Below the pieces are notes generated by a model. It worked only from the letters and a program-made list of their open reading frames with translations, was not told the DNA's origin and ran no database searches. Below, one piece after another: positions 17,447 to 26,218 of a stretch of DNA of 43,652 nucleotides (position 1 is its first letter; the number at the start of each line of letters is the position of its first letter). The translations under genes and the position numbers were made by a program. Origin of the DNA: Chloroflexi bacterium OHK40 (GTDB lineage: Bacteria; Chloroflexota; Chloroflexia; Chloroflexales; Chloroflexaceae); contig SFCB01000195.1 in the NCBI GenBank assembly GCA_004367505.1, forward strand, positions 1 to 43,652, in the 5' to 3' direction.

Positions 17447-18277
17447 ATGCCGGAGAATCCAACGAACGCGCCCGATGCCCTGCCCGCCACCGTCGAGTCG
17501 CTGCGGGGCGACCTCGCCGCCCTCGGTGTGGAGCCAGGGATGACCCTGCTCGTCCACTGTTCCCTCAGCAAGCTCGGCTGGGTCTGCGGCGGAGCGGTGG
17601 CGGTGATCCTGGCGCTGGAGGAGTTGCTCGGCCCCGAGGGCACCCTGGTGATGCCCACCCACAGCGGCGATCTCTCCGAACCCTCGGCCTGGGTTGCGCC
17701 ACCTGTCCCCGCAGCCTGGTGGCCGATCATCCGCGCGACGATGCCGGCCTTCGACCCCGATCTGACGCCGAGCCGCAAGATGGGTGTGGTGGCCGAGACC
17801 TTCCGGCGCCAGCCGGGCGTGCTGCGCAGCGCCCACCCGCAGGTCTCGTTTGCGGCCTGGGGGCGCCACGCCGCATTCGTCACCGCCGATCACCGGCTGG
17901 AGGTGAGCCTGGGCGAGGGCTCGCCGATCGCCCGGATCTATGAGCTCGACGGCTTCGTGCTGCTGCTCGGGGTGGGCCACGGCAACAACACCTCGCTGCA
18001 CCTTGCCGAATACCGGGCCGCACTGCCGGGGCAACGGCGCATCACCACCGGAGCTCCCATGCTCGTGGACGGCGAGCGCCGCTGGGTGACCTTCGACGAC
18101 GTGGACTGGCGCGACGACGACTTTCCGCAGCTCGGCGCTGATTTCGCCGCCGACACCGGCCTGGAGCGCCGTGGGCGCGTTGGCCAGGGCCAGGCCATTC
18201 TGGTGCCGCAACGGCCGCTGGTAGACTATGCCGTGGCCTGGATGGAGCGCTTTCGTGGCGCGGGAGCTGAGCGATGA
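17447..18277 (+). CDS. AAC(3)-family N-acetyltransferase-like protein
   Basis: A 276-aa protein of the family named for aminoglycoside 3-N-acetyltransferase: [48 protein letters not shown] and [19 protein letters not shown]. These regions bind acetyl-CoA and the amine substrate. Many chromosomal members in environmental bacteria have no shown role in resistance, and the operon context (RraA-family protein, beta-glucosidase) does not suggest one. ATG 17447 has GGAG upstream; the ATG at 17405 would overlap the divergent promoter. The stop overlaps the next start (ATGA). Confidence 0.85.
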   Translation: MPENPTNAPDALPATVESLRGDLAALGVEPGMTLLVHCSLSKLGWVCGGAVAVILALEELLGPEGTLVMPTHSGDLSEPSAWVAPPVPAAWWPIIRATMPAFDPDLTPSRKMGVVAETFRRQPGVLRSAHPQVSFAAWGRHAAFVTADHRLEVSLGEGSPIARIYELDGFVLLLGVGHGNNTSLHLAEYRAALPGQRRITTGAPMLVDGERRWVTFDDVDWRDDDFPQLGADFAADTGLERRGRVGQGQAILVPQRPLVDYAVAWMERFRGAGAER

Positions 18278-18750
18278 GCCTGAAGACGACCGATCTGAGC
18301 GATGCGAATGAGGACGTGCAGGTGGGTGAGCCGGGGCTGCACCACTTCGGGGGGCGCCGGCGATTCGGCGGCCCGGTGGCCACCCTGCGCGTGTTCGAAG
18401 ACAACGCCCTGGTGCGGGCGGCCCTTGAAGAGCCGGGCGAGGGCCGGGTGCTGGTGATCGATGGCGGGGGATCGCTGCGCTGCGCGCTCCTCGGCGATCA
18501 GCTCGGTGCGCTCGCGGTGCGGAATGGTTGGGCCGGCGTCGTCGTGAACGGCTGTGTGCGCGATACCGCCGAGCTCGCCGGGCTGCCCCTGGGGGTGCTC
18601 GCGCTGGCACCCCATCCCCGGCGGAGCATCAAGCGCGGCGAAGGCGTTCGTGGCGCCACCCTGCGCTTCGCCGGCCTGACAATCGCGCCGGGTGCCTACC
18701 TCTATGCCGACGAGGACGGCGTGATCGTCGCCGACCGGGCACTGGGGTAG
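18274..18750 (+). CDS. RraA family protein
   Basis: A 158-aa protein of the RraA / HMG-aldolase fold: [43 protein letters not shown] contains the Gly-rich loop and the RD metal/substrate motif, followed by [19 protein letters not shown]. Members are either inhibitors of RNase E (RraA proper) or 4-hydroxy-4-methyl-2-oxoglutarate/oxaloacetate aldolases; the sequence keeps the RD motif used by the aldolases, so catalysis is possible. Length is typical. The ATG overlaps the previous stop, and the GH1 gene follows after 7 bp. Confidence 0.9.
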   Translation: MSLKTTDLSDANEDVQVGEPGLHHFGGRRRFGGPVATLRVFEDNALVRAALEEPGEGRVLVIDGGGSLRCALLGDQLGALAVRNGWAGVVVNGCVRDTAELAGLPLGVLALAPHPRRSIKRGEGVRGATLRFAGLTIAPGAYLYADEDGVIVADRALG

Positions 18751-18757
18751 GGCGCAC

Positions 18758-20131
18758 ATGGACAACGGGCTGATCTTCCCGCCCGGATTCCTCTGGGGCG
18801 CCGCTACGGCCGCCTACCAGATCGAGGGCGCCTGGAACGCCGATGGCAAGGGCGAGAGCATCTGGGATCGTTTCACCCACACCCCGGGCAAGATCCGCGA
18901 TGGGAGCACGGGCGATGTGGCCTGCGACCACTACCACCGTTGGGAGGAGGATGTCGGCCATATCGCGGCGCTCGGCCTCCGTAGTTACCGGCTAAGCATC
19001 GCGTGGACGCGGATCTTCCCCGACGGAACGGGCCGGCCGAACCAGCGCGGGCTCGATTTCTACCGCCGTCTGCTCACGGCCCTGAACGCCCGTGGCGTGG
19101 CCCCGGCTGTCACGCTCTACCACTGGGATCTTCCTCAGGCTCTGCAAGAGCGCGGCGGCTGGCTGCGCCGTGATACCGCCTATCGCTTCGCCGAGTACGC
19201 CGCAACGGCCTTCCGGCACCTCGGGCGCGAGGCGGCACTCTGGATCACCCATAACGAGCCCTTCATCCAGGCCTTCTATGGCCACGGCACCGGCGAAAAC
19301 GCCCCGGGAGAGCGCAACCCCTGGGCGATATTGACCGTAGGCCACCACCTGCTGCTCTCCCACGGCCTTGCCGTGGACGCCTTCCGCGCCGAGTTTGGCG
19401 CGCGGCCGTTGGTGCCTGGTCAGGGACCACAGGTGGGGATCGTGCTGATGATCTGGCCGCACCACGCTGCCTCGGAGCGTCCAGAGGATCAGGCGGCCAA
19501 CCGGATCGCCGACGGCGGCATGAACCGGCTCTTCCTCGAACCACTCTTCCGCGGCCGCTACCCCGACGACATAATGCGCCACTTCAAGTGGCGCGGCATG
19601 CGGCCCGCCGTCGCGCCGGGCGACATGGCCATTATCGGGCGGCCGATCGACTTCCTGGGCGTCAACACCTACACCAGGCTGATCAATCAGGCCAACCCGC
19701 GCGACCTGTTGAGCGGCGCGCGCCAGGTAACGCCACCGGGCCCGACGACGGCCATGGGATGGGAGATCTACCCGGACTGTATCATCGAGGCGTTGAACAA
19801 GGCCCGCGCTTACACCAATCTGCCGCTCTACATCACCGAGAACGGAGCAGCCTACGACGATGTCGTTGGCCCTGGCGGCGAGATCGACGACGTAGCCCGG
19901 ATCGACTACCTGCGGGCCCACATCGCCGCCGCCCACCGCGCGATCGCCCAGGGGATCGACCTGCGCGGCTACTTCGTCTGGAGCCTGCTGGACAACTTCG
20001 AGTGGGCGCATGGGCTGAGCAAGCGCTTCGGGCTGATCCACGTGGACTACGCGACCCTGCGGCGGACGTGGAAGCGCTCGGCTTACTGGTACCGCGCGGT
20101 GATCGCCCGCAACGGGCTGGAAGCGGCGTGA
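18758..20131 (+). CDS. GH1 beta-glucosidase
   Basis: A 457-aa family-1 glycoside hydrolase, typical length, without signal peptide, so cytoplasmic. It opens FPPGFLWGAATAAYQIEGAW. The acid/base Glu167 lies in THNEP and the nucleophile Glu361 in ITENG; SWSLLDNFEWAHG-type substrate residues appear as FVWSLLDNFEWAHG. It should split beta-linked glucosides (cellobiose or similar). It ends the AAC(3)/RraA operon and is separated from the amino-sugar operon by a long-range stem-loop and a new promoter, so it is probably regulated separately. Confidence 0.96.
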   Translation: MDNGLIFPPGFLWGAATAAYQIEGAWNADGKGESIWDRFTHTPGKIRDGSTGDVACDHYHRWEEDVGHIAALGLRSYRLSIAWTRIFPDGTGRPNQRGLDFYRRLLTALNARGVAPAVTLYHWDLPQALQERGGWLRRDTAYRFAEYAATAFRHLGREAALWITHNEPFIQAFYGHGTGENAPGERNPWAILTVGHHLLLSHGLAVDAFRAEFGARPLVPGQGPQVGIVLMIWPHHAASERPEDQAANRIADGGMNRLFLEPLFRGRYPDDIMRHFKWRGMRPAVAPGDMAIIGRPIDFLGVNTYTRLINQANPRDLLSGARQVTPPGPTTAMGWEIYPDCIIEALNKARAYTNLPLYITENGAAYDDVVGPGGEIDDVARIDYLRAHIAAAHRAIAQGIDLRGYFVWSLLDNFEWAHGLSKRFGLIHVDYATLRRTWKRSAYWYRAVIARNGLEAA

Positions 20132-20235
20132 GATCACGCCCGGTGCGCGCAGGGCGCAAGGCGGGGCGGCGCGAAGGGGAAGCAGGCCCCTCCCGGCCGT
20201 CCCGCTGCGGCATCGCATCCTGCCGGACGTGATCT
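20131..20235 (+). terminator. long-range stem-loop after the GH1 gene
   Basis: The arms AGATCACGCCCGG (20131-20143) and CCGGACGTGATCT (20223-20235) pair over 13 positions with one mismatch and are followed by TT. The large GC-rich loop can itself fold. It plausibly ends the upstream operon just before the gntR promoter. Confidence 0.4.
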
Positions 20236-20246
20236 TTCCCCTCCCC

Positions 20247-20275
20247 TTGACAGGGCCACGGCGCTCTTGTACAAT
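20247..20275 (+). promoter_or_regulatory. consensus promoter of the amino-sugar operon
   Basis: TTGACA (20247-20252), a 17-bp spacer and TACAAT (20270-20275): a near-perfect housekeeping promoter. Initiation is expected near 20282, inside the first GntR-type operator. Confidence 0.85.
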
Positions 20276-20277
20276 CC

Positions 20278-20287
20278 GGTATATACC
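20278..20287. promoter_or_regulatory. operator 1, DasR/NagR-like
   Basis: GGTATATACC is a perfect palindrome covering the expected transcription start and continued by ACC. It matches the core of HutC-subfamily GntR (DasR/NagR) sites of the form TGGTCTAGACCA. Binding here would block initiation. Confidence 0.65.
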
Positions 20288-20330
20288 ACCCTACACGTGC
20301 CTATCACCCGGCCAGCTATGCTCATGAGCA

Positions 20331-20353
20331 GGTGGAGCTCCTGGAGCTCCGCC
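20331..20353. repeat. leader inverted repeat between the two operators
   Basis: Two copies of the palindrome GGAGCTCC (20334-20341 and 20343-20350) separated by one T. With flanking bases they form a stem of about 11 pairs in the leader RNA. Role unknown. Confidence 0.45.
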
Positions 20354-20365
20354 TGGTCTATACCA
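20354..20365. promoter_or_regulatory. operator 2, DasR/NagR-like
   Basis: TGGTCTATACCA is an 11-of-12 match to the DasR core TGGTCTAGACCA. It shares TATACCACCCTA with operator 1, 76 bp upstream, and lies 27 bp before the gntR start. Two sites this far apart could allow cooperative binding or looping. Confidence 0.7.
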
Positions 20366-20391
20366 CCCTAGCGTGCTTTTCAGGGGAAGCC

Positions 20392-21132
20392 ATGGCGACG
20401 ATCGACAAGGAGAGCGCGGTCCCGATCTACCTGCAGCTCAAGCGCCTGATCGAGCGACAGGTGATCAACGGCAGCCTGCAGCCGCACAGCCGCATCCCCT
20501 CGGAGCGGGAGCTGAGCGAGCAATTCGACATCAGCCGCATGACGGCGCGGCGGGCGTTGCTCGAACTCACCCGGGAGGGCTGGATCTACACCAGCGTCGG
20601 CAAGGGCACCTTCGTCGCCGAGCCCAAGATCAGCCAGAGCCTCCAGGCGCTCACCAGCTTCAGCGAGGACATGCGCGCGCGTGGGCTGCGCCCGAGCGCG
20701 GCGCTCCTGCGCCATGCCATGCAGCCGGCCGACGACGAGGTGGCCGCTGGCCTGCGCATCCCTGCGGAGACGGCGGTGCTCTGCGTGGAGCGCCTGCGCA
20801 TGGCCGATGTGGAGCCCATGGCACTGGAGCGGGCGCACTACCACTTCCCGGGCATGGAGGAGTTGCTCAGCAGCAGCCTGGATGGCTCGATCTACGAGCT
20901 GCTGCGCGAGCGCTTCCGGATCATCCCCACCGAGGCGATCCAGGAGTTTGAGGCCCGGCTGGCTACGCCCCCCGAGCAGGAGTTGCTGCGGGTGAGCGCG
21001 GGCGCGCCGGTGCTGACGATCGCCCGCACGACGTTCGACAGCGCCGGCCGGCCCTTCGAGTTCGTGCGCTCCGTGTACCGTGCCGACCGTTACCGCTTCG
21101 TGGCCAGGCTCATTCGGGAGGGCGAGCGATGA
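20392..21132 (+). CDS. GntR-family regulator, HutC/UTRA (DasR/NagR-like)
   Basis: A 246-aa transcription factor. A winged helix-turn-helix lies at about residues 8-75 (PIYLQLKRLIERQVINGSL, RIPSERELSEQFDISRMTARRALLELTREGWIYTSVGKGTFV), followed by a UTRA effector domain (QALTSFSEDMRARGLRPSA to the C-terminal RTTFDSAGRPFEFVRSVYRADRYRFV). The best-known relatives, DasR and NagR, release DNA on binding GlcNAc-6-P or GlcN-6-P, both made by this operon. Two matching operators lie in front of it, so it probably represses its own operon. ATG 20392 has GGGGAA upstream; 20 more in-frame codons upstream run through operator 2 and are not family-like. The stop overlaps nagZ (ATGA). Confidence 0.95.
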   Translation: MATIDKESAVPIYLQLKRLIERQVINGSLQPHSRIPSERELSEQFDISRMTARRALLELTREGWIYTSVGKGTFVAEPKISQSLQALTSFSEDMRARGLRPSAALLRHAMQPADDEVAAGLRIPAETAVLCVERLRMADVEPMALERAHYHFPGMEELLSSSLDGSIYELLRERFRIIPTEAIQEFEARLATPPEQELLRVSAGAPVLTIARTTFDSAGRPFEFVRSVYRADRYRFVARLIREGER

Positions 21133-22673
21133 GCGCCCACCCGCGCGATCTGGCCGGGCGCGGGCTGATGATCAGCTTCCCTGGCCCGACGCTTACTCCG
21201 GCCACCGCCGAGCTCCTGGCGCGCACCCGCGCCGCCGGGGTCGTGCTCTTCGCTGGCAACATCCGTGGCCCGGCCCAGCTCGCCGAGCTCTGCGCCGCAC
21301 TGCAGGCCGAGGCGGCAGCGCTGGGTCTGCCTCCACTACTGATTGCGATCGACCAGGAGGGGGGGACGGTCAGCCGGTTGCCGGCGCCCTTTGTGGTGCC
21401 ACCGAGCCCGCAGGCGCTCGCGGCCACGGGCGACGAGCAGGCCGCTTACGCCGCCGCCCGGATCAGCGGCCTGCAACTGCGGGCCCACGGCGTGAACATG
21501 AACTTCGCGCCGGTGCTCGATGTGAACTGCAACCCGGCCAACCCGGTGATTGGCACGCGCGCCTTCGGCGCCGATGCCACCACTGTGGCGCGCTTCGGGC
21601 TGGCGGCTCTCGGTGGCTATCGCGACGCGGGCGTGATCGCGGTGGCGAAGCACTTCCCCGGCCACGGCGATACGACGGTTGACTCGCACCACGGCCTGCC
21701 GGTGCTGCCCCACGACAGCGCGCGCCTGGAGGCGCTGGAACTCGTGCCCTTCCGCGCCGCGCTCGCCGCCGGGGTGCCCGCGCTGATGAGCGCGCATGTC
21801 GTCTTTAGCGCGCTTGATGATGCCCCGGCCACGCTCTCACCCCTGGTGTTGCGCGGGCTGCTGCGCGGCCGGCTCGGCTTCGATGGGCTGATCGTCACCG
21901 ATGCGCTGGATATGGCCGCGATCGCGGGCCGCTACGGCGCGGTCGAGGCCGCAGTGCTGGCCCGCCGCGCGGGCGCCGATATCGTTTTGCCGCTCGGCGA
22001 CGCGGCCAATCAGCTAGCGGTGGCCGAGGGCCTCGCCGCCGCGATCGAGGCTGGCCGGCTCGACGCCGCCGACTTCATGGCTACCGCGCGCCGCATCGCC
22101 GACCTGAGCGCCGTCTACCACCTGGCCGCTTCGCCTCCCGCTGCCCCCGACATGGATGCCCTGGAGCGCGAAGCCGCCGCGCTGGCCCGCCGTAGCCTCA
22201 CCGTGAGTGACCGCGCCGGCCTGCTGCCACTGCCGCGCGCGGCCCGTCTCGCCGTGATCGACTGTTTGCAGCCGCGATGGAACAACGCTGAGGAGGCCAC
22301 CGATCGCTCGGCATGGCTGCGCACCCGCCTGCTGGAGCGCTTCCCCGCAGCGCAGTACTGCGCGCTGCTCCCGACGGACCCGGCCGAGGCCTGGGCCCGG
22401 GCCTCCGCCAGTGCTGGTGGTGGTGCGGCCACCCTGCTGATTACTCGCAACGCCTGGGCCGACGAGCGCCAGCAAGGCATGATTGCCGCGCTCGCGGCCA
22501 CCCCTACCCCGATCATTCATCTGGCCGCCCGTGGCCCGCAGGATGCCAGGTTGTTGGACGCGGGCGCCACCCTGCTCAGCTATGGTGACCCGCCGCTTTC
22601 GCTGGAGGCGGCGCTCGCACGGATCGCCGGGGAGCCCGGAGAGCCACGACCCGATCACCGCGCCGTGCGGTGA
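21129..22673 (+). CDS. nagZ: GH3 beta-N-acetylglucosaminidase (NagZ type)
   Basis: A 514-aa GH3 enzyme that releases terminal beta-GlcNAc, classically from GlcNAc-anhydroMurNAc muropeptides. The NagZ signature KHFPGHGDTTVDSHHGLP (residues 174-191) contains the Asp185/His187 acid-base dyad, and the nucleophile Asp258 lies in VTDALDM. IDQEGGTVSRL is the substrate loop. Residues about 340-514 form a second, GH3-C-like domain, as in two-domain NagZ proteins of Gram-positive bacteria. No signal peptide is visible, so it acts in the cytoplasm after import. The ATG overlaps the gntR stop; the lipoprotein gene follows after 35 bp. Confidence 0.93.
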   Translation: MSAHPRDLAGRGLMISFPGPTLTPATAELLARTRAAGVVLFAGNIRGPAQLAELCAALQAEAAALGLPPLLIAIDQEGGTVSRLPAPFVVPPSPQALAATGDEQAAYAAARISGLQLRAHGVNMNFAPVLDVNCNPANPVIGTRAFGADATTVARFGLAALGGYRDAGVIAVAKHFPGHGDTTVDSHHGLPVLPHDSARLEALELVPFRAALAAGVPALMSAHVVFSALDDAPATLSPLVLRGLLRGRLGFDGLIVTDALDMAAIAGRYGAVEAAVLARRAGADIVLPLGDAANQLAVAEGLAAAIEAGRLDAADFMATARRIADLSAVYHLAASPPAAPDMDALEREAAALARRSLTVSDRAGLLPLPRAARLAVIDCLQPRWNNAEEATDRSAWLRTRLLERFPAAQYCALLPTDPAEAWARASASAGGGAATLLITRNAWADERQQGMIAALAATPTPIIHLAARGPQDARLLDAGATLLSYGDPPLSLEAALARIAGEPGEPRPDHRAVR

Positions 22674-22708
22674 GGGGAATAGATCGCCCAGATGCCTAAG
22701 GAGGACAG

Positions 22709-24175
22709 ATGAAGCGTCGTTCGTACGTCGCCCTGCTGCTCGTACTGCTGACCGGCCTCGTACTGGCTGCATGCGGCAGCGCGCCCGCCGCCGAGCCGAC
22801 CACCGCGCCCGCCGCGAGCGAGCCCACCAGCGCGCCCGCCGCGCCAACTCAGGCACCCACGGAGGCCCCCGCGCCGACGGAAGCCCCCGCGCCGACCGAG
22901 GCCGCCGCGCAGCCTACTGCCGGCACGGCCGCCGACGCCGAAGACGACATCCGGGTGAGCACCAGCGGCTATCAGGGGACGCTGAACTACTGGGTGCTTG
23001 GCTTTACGCCCGGCAACCAGTTCGCCACACCTATGGAGCAGGCCATCGCGAAGTTCGAGGAGGCCAACCCCGGCATCGATGTGGAGATTATCGGCTACCC
23101 GCCGAACGACGAGGGCTTCACCAAGCTCAATACCGCTGTCCAGAGTGGCCAGGGCGTCGATGTGCTGCGCCTGCCCTCGGACCGCCTGCTGGCCTTTGCT
23201 GCCGAGGGCCTGGTGGCGCCGATCGACGACTACATGACCGAGGAGGATATCGCCGACTACTACCCCAATGTGCTCGACCGCGTGCGGGTGACGGGCGACG
23301 GCAGGGCCTACGCCTGGCCGCTCTGGGTGGTGCCCATGGGCATGTACCTCAACGTCGATGTCTTTGAGGAGCGGGGCGTGACTCTGCCGCCGAAGGACTG
23401 GACCTGGGACCAGTTCGTGGAGACGGCCAAACAGCTTACCTTCACCCGTGACAATGGTGAGCAGGTGTACGGCTGGGCCGGCTTCGTCGATCCCGGCGTG
23501 GTCAACACCTGGGGCCTGTTCATGAATGAGTCGCCGAATGTCCAGCCCCTGGTTGAGAACAACACTAAATTTGGCCTGGATACCCCTGAGGCCACCGCCG
23601 CCATCCAGCGCTACGCCGACCTTGCCCTGGTGCATAAGGTCACGCCTCCCGACTTCGGGGCCATGGCCGACGCCGATGTGAAGGGTGGCTTCACCACCGG
23701 CCAGATCGCCATGATCGTGGACGCCACCGGCCCGGCGGCCCAGTTCCGCGCCGACGGTGTGAACTTCGAGATCTACCCCATTCCGAGTGTGAACGGCTAC
23801 ACCACCACGGTTGGCGCCGTTGGCCTGATCGCGGTGGTGGAGACCGATGACACCGCCCGCAAGCAGGCCGGTATGGACCTGGCCCGCTACCTCACCAGCG
23901 CGGCGGTGCAGGAAGATGTGCCTCCCAGCGATACCGCCCCGGTGGGCTTCTACCTCGCGCCCGGCGCGCGCGCCTCGGTGCAGGTGGCCCCGCCGCTGGA
24001 CCAGTTCCTGCCCTTTGTGGAGTATATGTACGTCACCCCGATCATCAGGCCCTGGTCGGAGTTTACCCGCCTGGTGCATCCCGCGCTGCAGAACGTGATC
24101 TTCGGCGAGCAGACGGCCGAGGAGGCCATGACCGCGATCGCGCCGGAGGTGAACGCGCTCCTGGCAGATGAGTAG
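22709..24175 (+). CDS. ABC sugar-binding lipoprotein (family 1)
   Basis: A 488-aa binding protein. The N-terminus MKRRSYVALLLVLLTGLVLAAC carries a lipobox (LAAC, acylated Cys22). Residues about 27-75 form an Ala/Pro/Thr/Glu linker, then a periplasmic-binding-protein fold: TPMEQAIAKFEEANPGIDVEIIGYP, a WPLWVVPMGMYLNVDVFEE substrate-cleft segment and GGFTTGQIAMIVDATGPAAQF. Family-1 proteins bind di- and oligosaccharides. From the operon, the ligand is inferred to be a GlcNAc-containing sugar such as GlcNAc-anhydroMurNAc or chitobiose. ATG 22709 has AAGGAGG upstream. A G-rich element begins at its stop codon. Confidence 0.95.
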   Translation: MKRRSYVALLLVLLTGLVLAACGSAPAAEPTTAPAASEPTSAPAAPTQAPTEAPAPTEAPAPTEAAAQPTAGTAADAEDDIRVSTSGYQGTLNYWVLGFTPGNQFATPMEQAIAKFEEANPGIDVEIIGYPPNDEGFTKLNTAVQSGQGVDVLRLPSDRLLAFAAEGLVAPIDDYMTEEDIADYYPNVLDRVRVTGDGRAYAWPLWVVPMGMYLNVDVFEERGVTLPPKDWTWDQFVETAKQLTFTRDNGEQVYGWAGFVDPGVVNTWGLFMNESPNVQPLVENNTKFGLDTPEATAAIQRYADLALVHKVTPPDFGAMADADVKGGFTTGQIAMIVDATGPAAQFRADGVNFEIYPIPSVNGYTTTVGAVGLIAVVETDDTARKQAGMDLARYLTSAAVQEDVPPSDTAPVGFYLAPGARASVQVAPPLDQFLPFVEYMYVTPIIRPWSEFTRLVHPALQNVIFGEQTAEEAMTAIAPEVNALLADE

Positions 24176-24199
24176 GGGACAGGGGACGGGGGACAGGGG
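24175..24199 (+). promoter_or_regulatory. G-quadruplex motif at the 3' end of the binding-protein gene
   Basis: Four runs of four or five G separated by ACA, AC and ACA, starting with the G of the TAG stop. This is an ideal intramolecular G-quadruplex pattern in the messenger strand. It could protect the upstream message or slow polymerase, giving more binding protein than permease. Confidence 0.6.
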
Positions 24200-24235
24200 C
24201 TAGCTGGTGAGTGGTGCGGCCCGTGTTCCCTGTCC
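24191..24235 (+). promoter_or_regulatory. intercistronic hairpin between binding protein and permeases
   Basis: GGACAGGG (24191-24198) pairs with CCCTGTCC (24228-24235) in a perfect 8-bp stem with a loop of about 29 nt. It uses the last G-tract of the quadruplex motif, so the two structures are mutually exclusive. No T-run follows. Confidence 0.5.
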
Positions 24236-24298
24236 TGAGCGCAGGACGGATGAGCCTCTGGTCTCTGGAGCGCCCGGTGTGAGGAAAGGAGTCGCCCC

Positions 24299-25252
24299 GT
24301 GACAACCGTTGAGAAGATCGACCCTCAGGCTGCACCTCAGCGGGAGCGCGGGGCCACTGCATCGCTCCGCCGCTTCGCGCGCCGCCACGGCTGGAGCTAC
24401 GTCTTTGTTGTGCCCAGCCTGATCACCTTCACTCTCTTCACCCTCATCCCGGTGCTGTGGTCGTTCGTGATCTCGTTTCAGCGCTTCAGCCTGGCCCGTG
24501 GCGGGCAGTGGCAAGACCCGCTCTGGGAGAACTATATCGACGCCTTCACCAAGCAGGGTGGGGTTTTTGTCGTCGCCATTCAGAACACGCTGATCTACAG
24601 CTTCTTCACGGTGATCGCCAACATCCTCTTCGGGCTGGTGCTGGCGAGCCTGATCCAGCCGCTCTCCAACCGGCTAAAGACCTTTTTTCGGGCCGCCTAC
24701 TACCTGCCGGCGGTCACCTCGGCGCTGATCATCGGCATGACGTGGCGCTACATCTTCAATGCGCAGTGGGGCTTCGCCAACTATCTGCTGCGCCTGGCGG
24801 GGATGGAGCCGGTGCGCTGGCTCTCCGACCCCGACATTGCTCTGACCAGTGTCACCCTCTCGGCGGTACTGACGATGCCGGCCACGGCGGTGGTGCTCTT
24901 CAGCGCGGCGATGGGGAGCATCCCTGCGGAATACTACGAGGCCGCCGAGCTCGACGGCGCCGGCCCGATGATGCGCTGGTGGCGGATCACGGTGCCGTTG
25001 ATCCGCTCCACCACCCTCTACCTGGTCGTGCTCTACACGATCGCGAGCTTCGAGGTCTTTGAGCGGGTGTACGCGATGGTGCCGAGTGGTGTGGGCAATA
25101 GCACCCAGACGATCGTGACCCAGATTTATAACAACGGCTTCAAGGATCTGGACTTCGGTGTGGCCTCGGCTCAGGCGTTTATCCTCTTTCTGATGATCGC
25201 TGCGCTGGCCGTGGTGCAGTTCCGGGCGCTCAAGAGCGATGTGGAGTACTAG
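24299..25252 (+). CDS. ABC sugar permease, MalF type
   Basis: A 317-aa inner-membrane protein with six hydrophobic segments. The EAA loop that docks the ATPase reads EYYEAAELDGAGPMMRWWRITVPLI (about residues 215-240). The N-terminus (30 residues, charged) is cytoplasmic. It pairs with the next gene to form the translocation path for the sugar captured by the lipoprotein. GTG 24299 is preceded by GAGGAAAGGAG. The gap of 123 bp to the binding-protein gene is the largest inside the operon and holds a G-quadruplex and hairpin. Confidence 0.94.
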   Translation: MTTVEKIDPQAAPQRERGATASLRRFARRHGWSYVFVVPSLITFTLFTLIPVLWSFVISFQRFSLARGGQWQDPLWENYIDAFTKQGGVFVVAIQNTLIYSFFTVIANILFGLVLASLIQPLSNRLKTFFRAAYYLPAVTSALIIGMTWRYIFNAQWGFANYLLRLAGMEPVRWLSDPDIALTSVTLSAVLTMPATAVVLFSAAMGSIPAEYYEAAELDGAGPMMRWWRITVPLIRSTTLYLVVLYTIASFEVFERVYAMVPSGVGNSTQTIVTQIYNNGFKDLDFGVASAQAFILFLMIAALAVVQFRALKSDVEY

Positions 25253-25330
25253 GGACCTTCCGGCGGGGCGTTTGGACCGGTGGCGTGGGGTAATCTGGTA
25301 GCTGGGCACGTGTGGAGGAGGGGCGCGCGT

Positions 25331-26185
25331 ATGGCAGTGGCATCGATGAGGCGACGGGCGGGCGGCAGGCGCAGCAGGCTCCCCTGGACAGGGTGGGTGG
25401 TGCTGGTCGTGACCTCGGTGATAGCGCTCTTCCCGATGTACTGGCTCTTCGTGAACGCGCTCACGCCGATCACCTCGAACCCGCCGCTCACGCCCATCCT
25501 CTGGCCGGCGTGGAGCCTCGACAACTTCCGGCGGCTGCTGGATGGCAACGTCTACTACGTCAACTGGATGCTCAATAGCCTGGTCATCGCGCTGGCGATC
25601 ACGGTCTGGCACGTGATCTTCGATAGCATGGCCGGCTATGCCTTCGCCAAGCGGCGTTTCCCCGGGCGCGAGGTGCTGTTCTGGCTGATGCTCAGTACGC
25701 TGATGATCCCCATCCACGTGACGGTGATCCCGCTCTTCATCGTGACCAATCGCCTCGGGCTGATCGACAACATCCTGGCGGTGATTCTGCCGGGCACCGC
25801 CAATGCTTTCGGGATCTTCCTGATGCGCCAGTACATCCAGACGTTGCCCTCGGAGCTGGAGGAGGCGGCCCGAATCGACGGCGCCAGTGAGCTGCAAGTC
25901 TTCTGGAACGTGATCCTGCCGCTCGCGCGGCCGGCCCTGGGGGCGCTGGCGATCTTTACTTTTGTGCGCCACTGGAACGACTTTCTCTGGCCGCTGATCG
26001 CGCTCACCCGCCCGCAGAACTATACGCTCACGGTGGGCGTGGCTAACCTGCAGGGCGAGTTCGCCACCGACTACGGGGTAATCTTCGCCGGTGCCGCCCT
26101 GGCCGCTCTGCCGATGATCGCGTTCTTCTTCGTCTTCCAGCGGCAGTTCCTCGAAGGGGTGCGGATGGGAGCGGTCAAGGGGTGA
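25331..26185 (+). CDS. ABC sugar permease, MalG type
   Basis: A 284-aa protein with six hydrophobic segments and the EAA motif ELEEAARIDGASELQVFWNVILPLARPAL. FPMYWLFVNALTP after the first segment is typical of MalG-type permeases, and the C-terminus FQRQFLEGVRMGAVKG is the family's usual end. ATG 25331 is chosen with GGAGGAGG upstream; the frame is open from 25280 with no similarity in those 17 codons, and ATG 25346 is another possibility. No ATPase gene lies in this operon; the UgpC/MsiK-type protein at 34078 is the likely partner. Confidence 0.93.
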   Translation: MAVASMRRRAGGRRSRLPWTGWVVLVVTSVIALFPMYWLFVNALTPITSNPPLTPILWPAWSLDNFRRLLDGNVYYVNWMLNSLVIALAITVWHVIFDSMAGYAFAKRRFPGREVLFWLMLSTLMIPIHVTVIPLFIVTNRLGLIDNILAVILPGTANAFGIFLMRQYIQTLPSELEEAARIDGASELQVFWNVILPLARPALGALAIFTFVRHWNDFLWPLIALTRPQNYTLTVGVANLQGEFATDYGVIFAGAALAALPMIAFFFVFQRQFLEGVRMGAVKG

Positions 26186-26218
26186 GCCAGAGCGCGACGA
26201 ACGCGAAGGGATGTGTGT

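Noticed and set aside
17447-18277. Aminoglycoside resistance gene
   Set aside because: Family membership alone does not show resistance; the context is an RraA/beta-glucosidase operon without mobile elements or other resistance genes.
16364-18610. A 748-codon open frame on the minus strand
   Set aside because: It covers the GNAT, AAC(3) and RraA genes in other frames, has Arg/Ala/Pro-rich composition and no family pattern. High G+C makes long antisense frames common.
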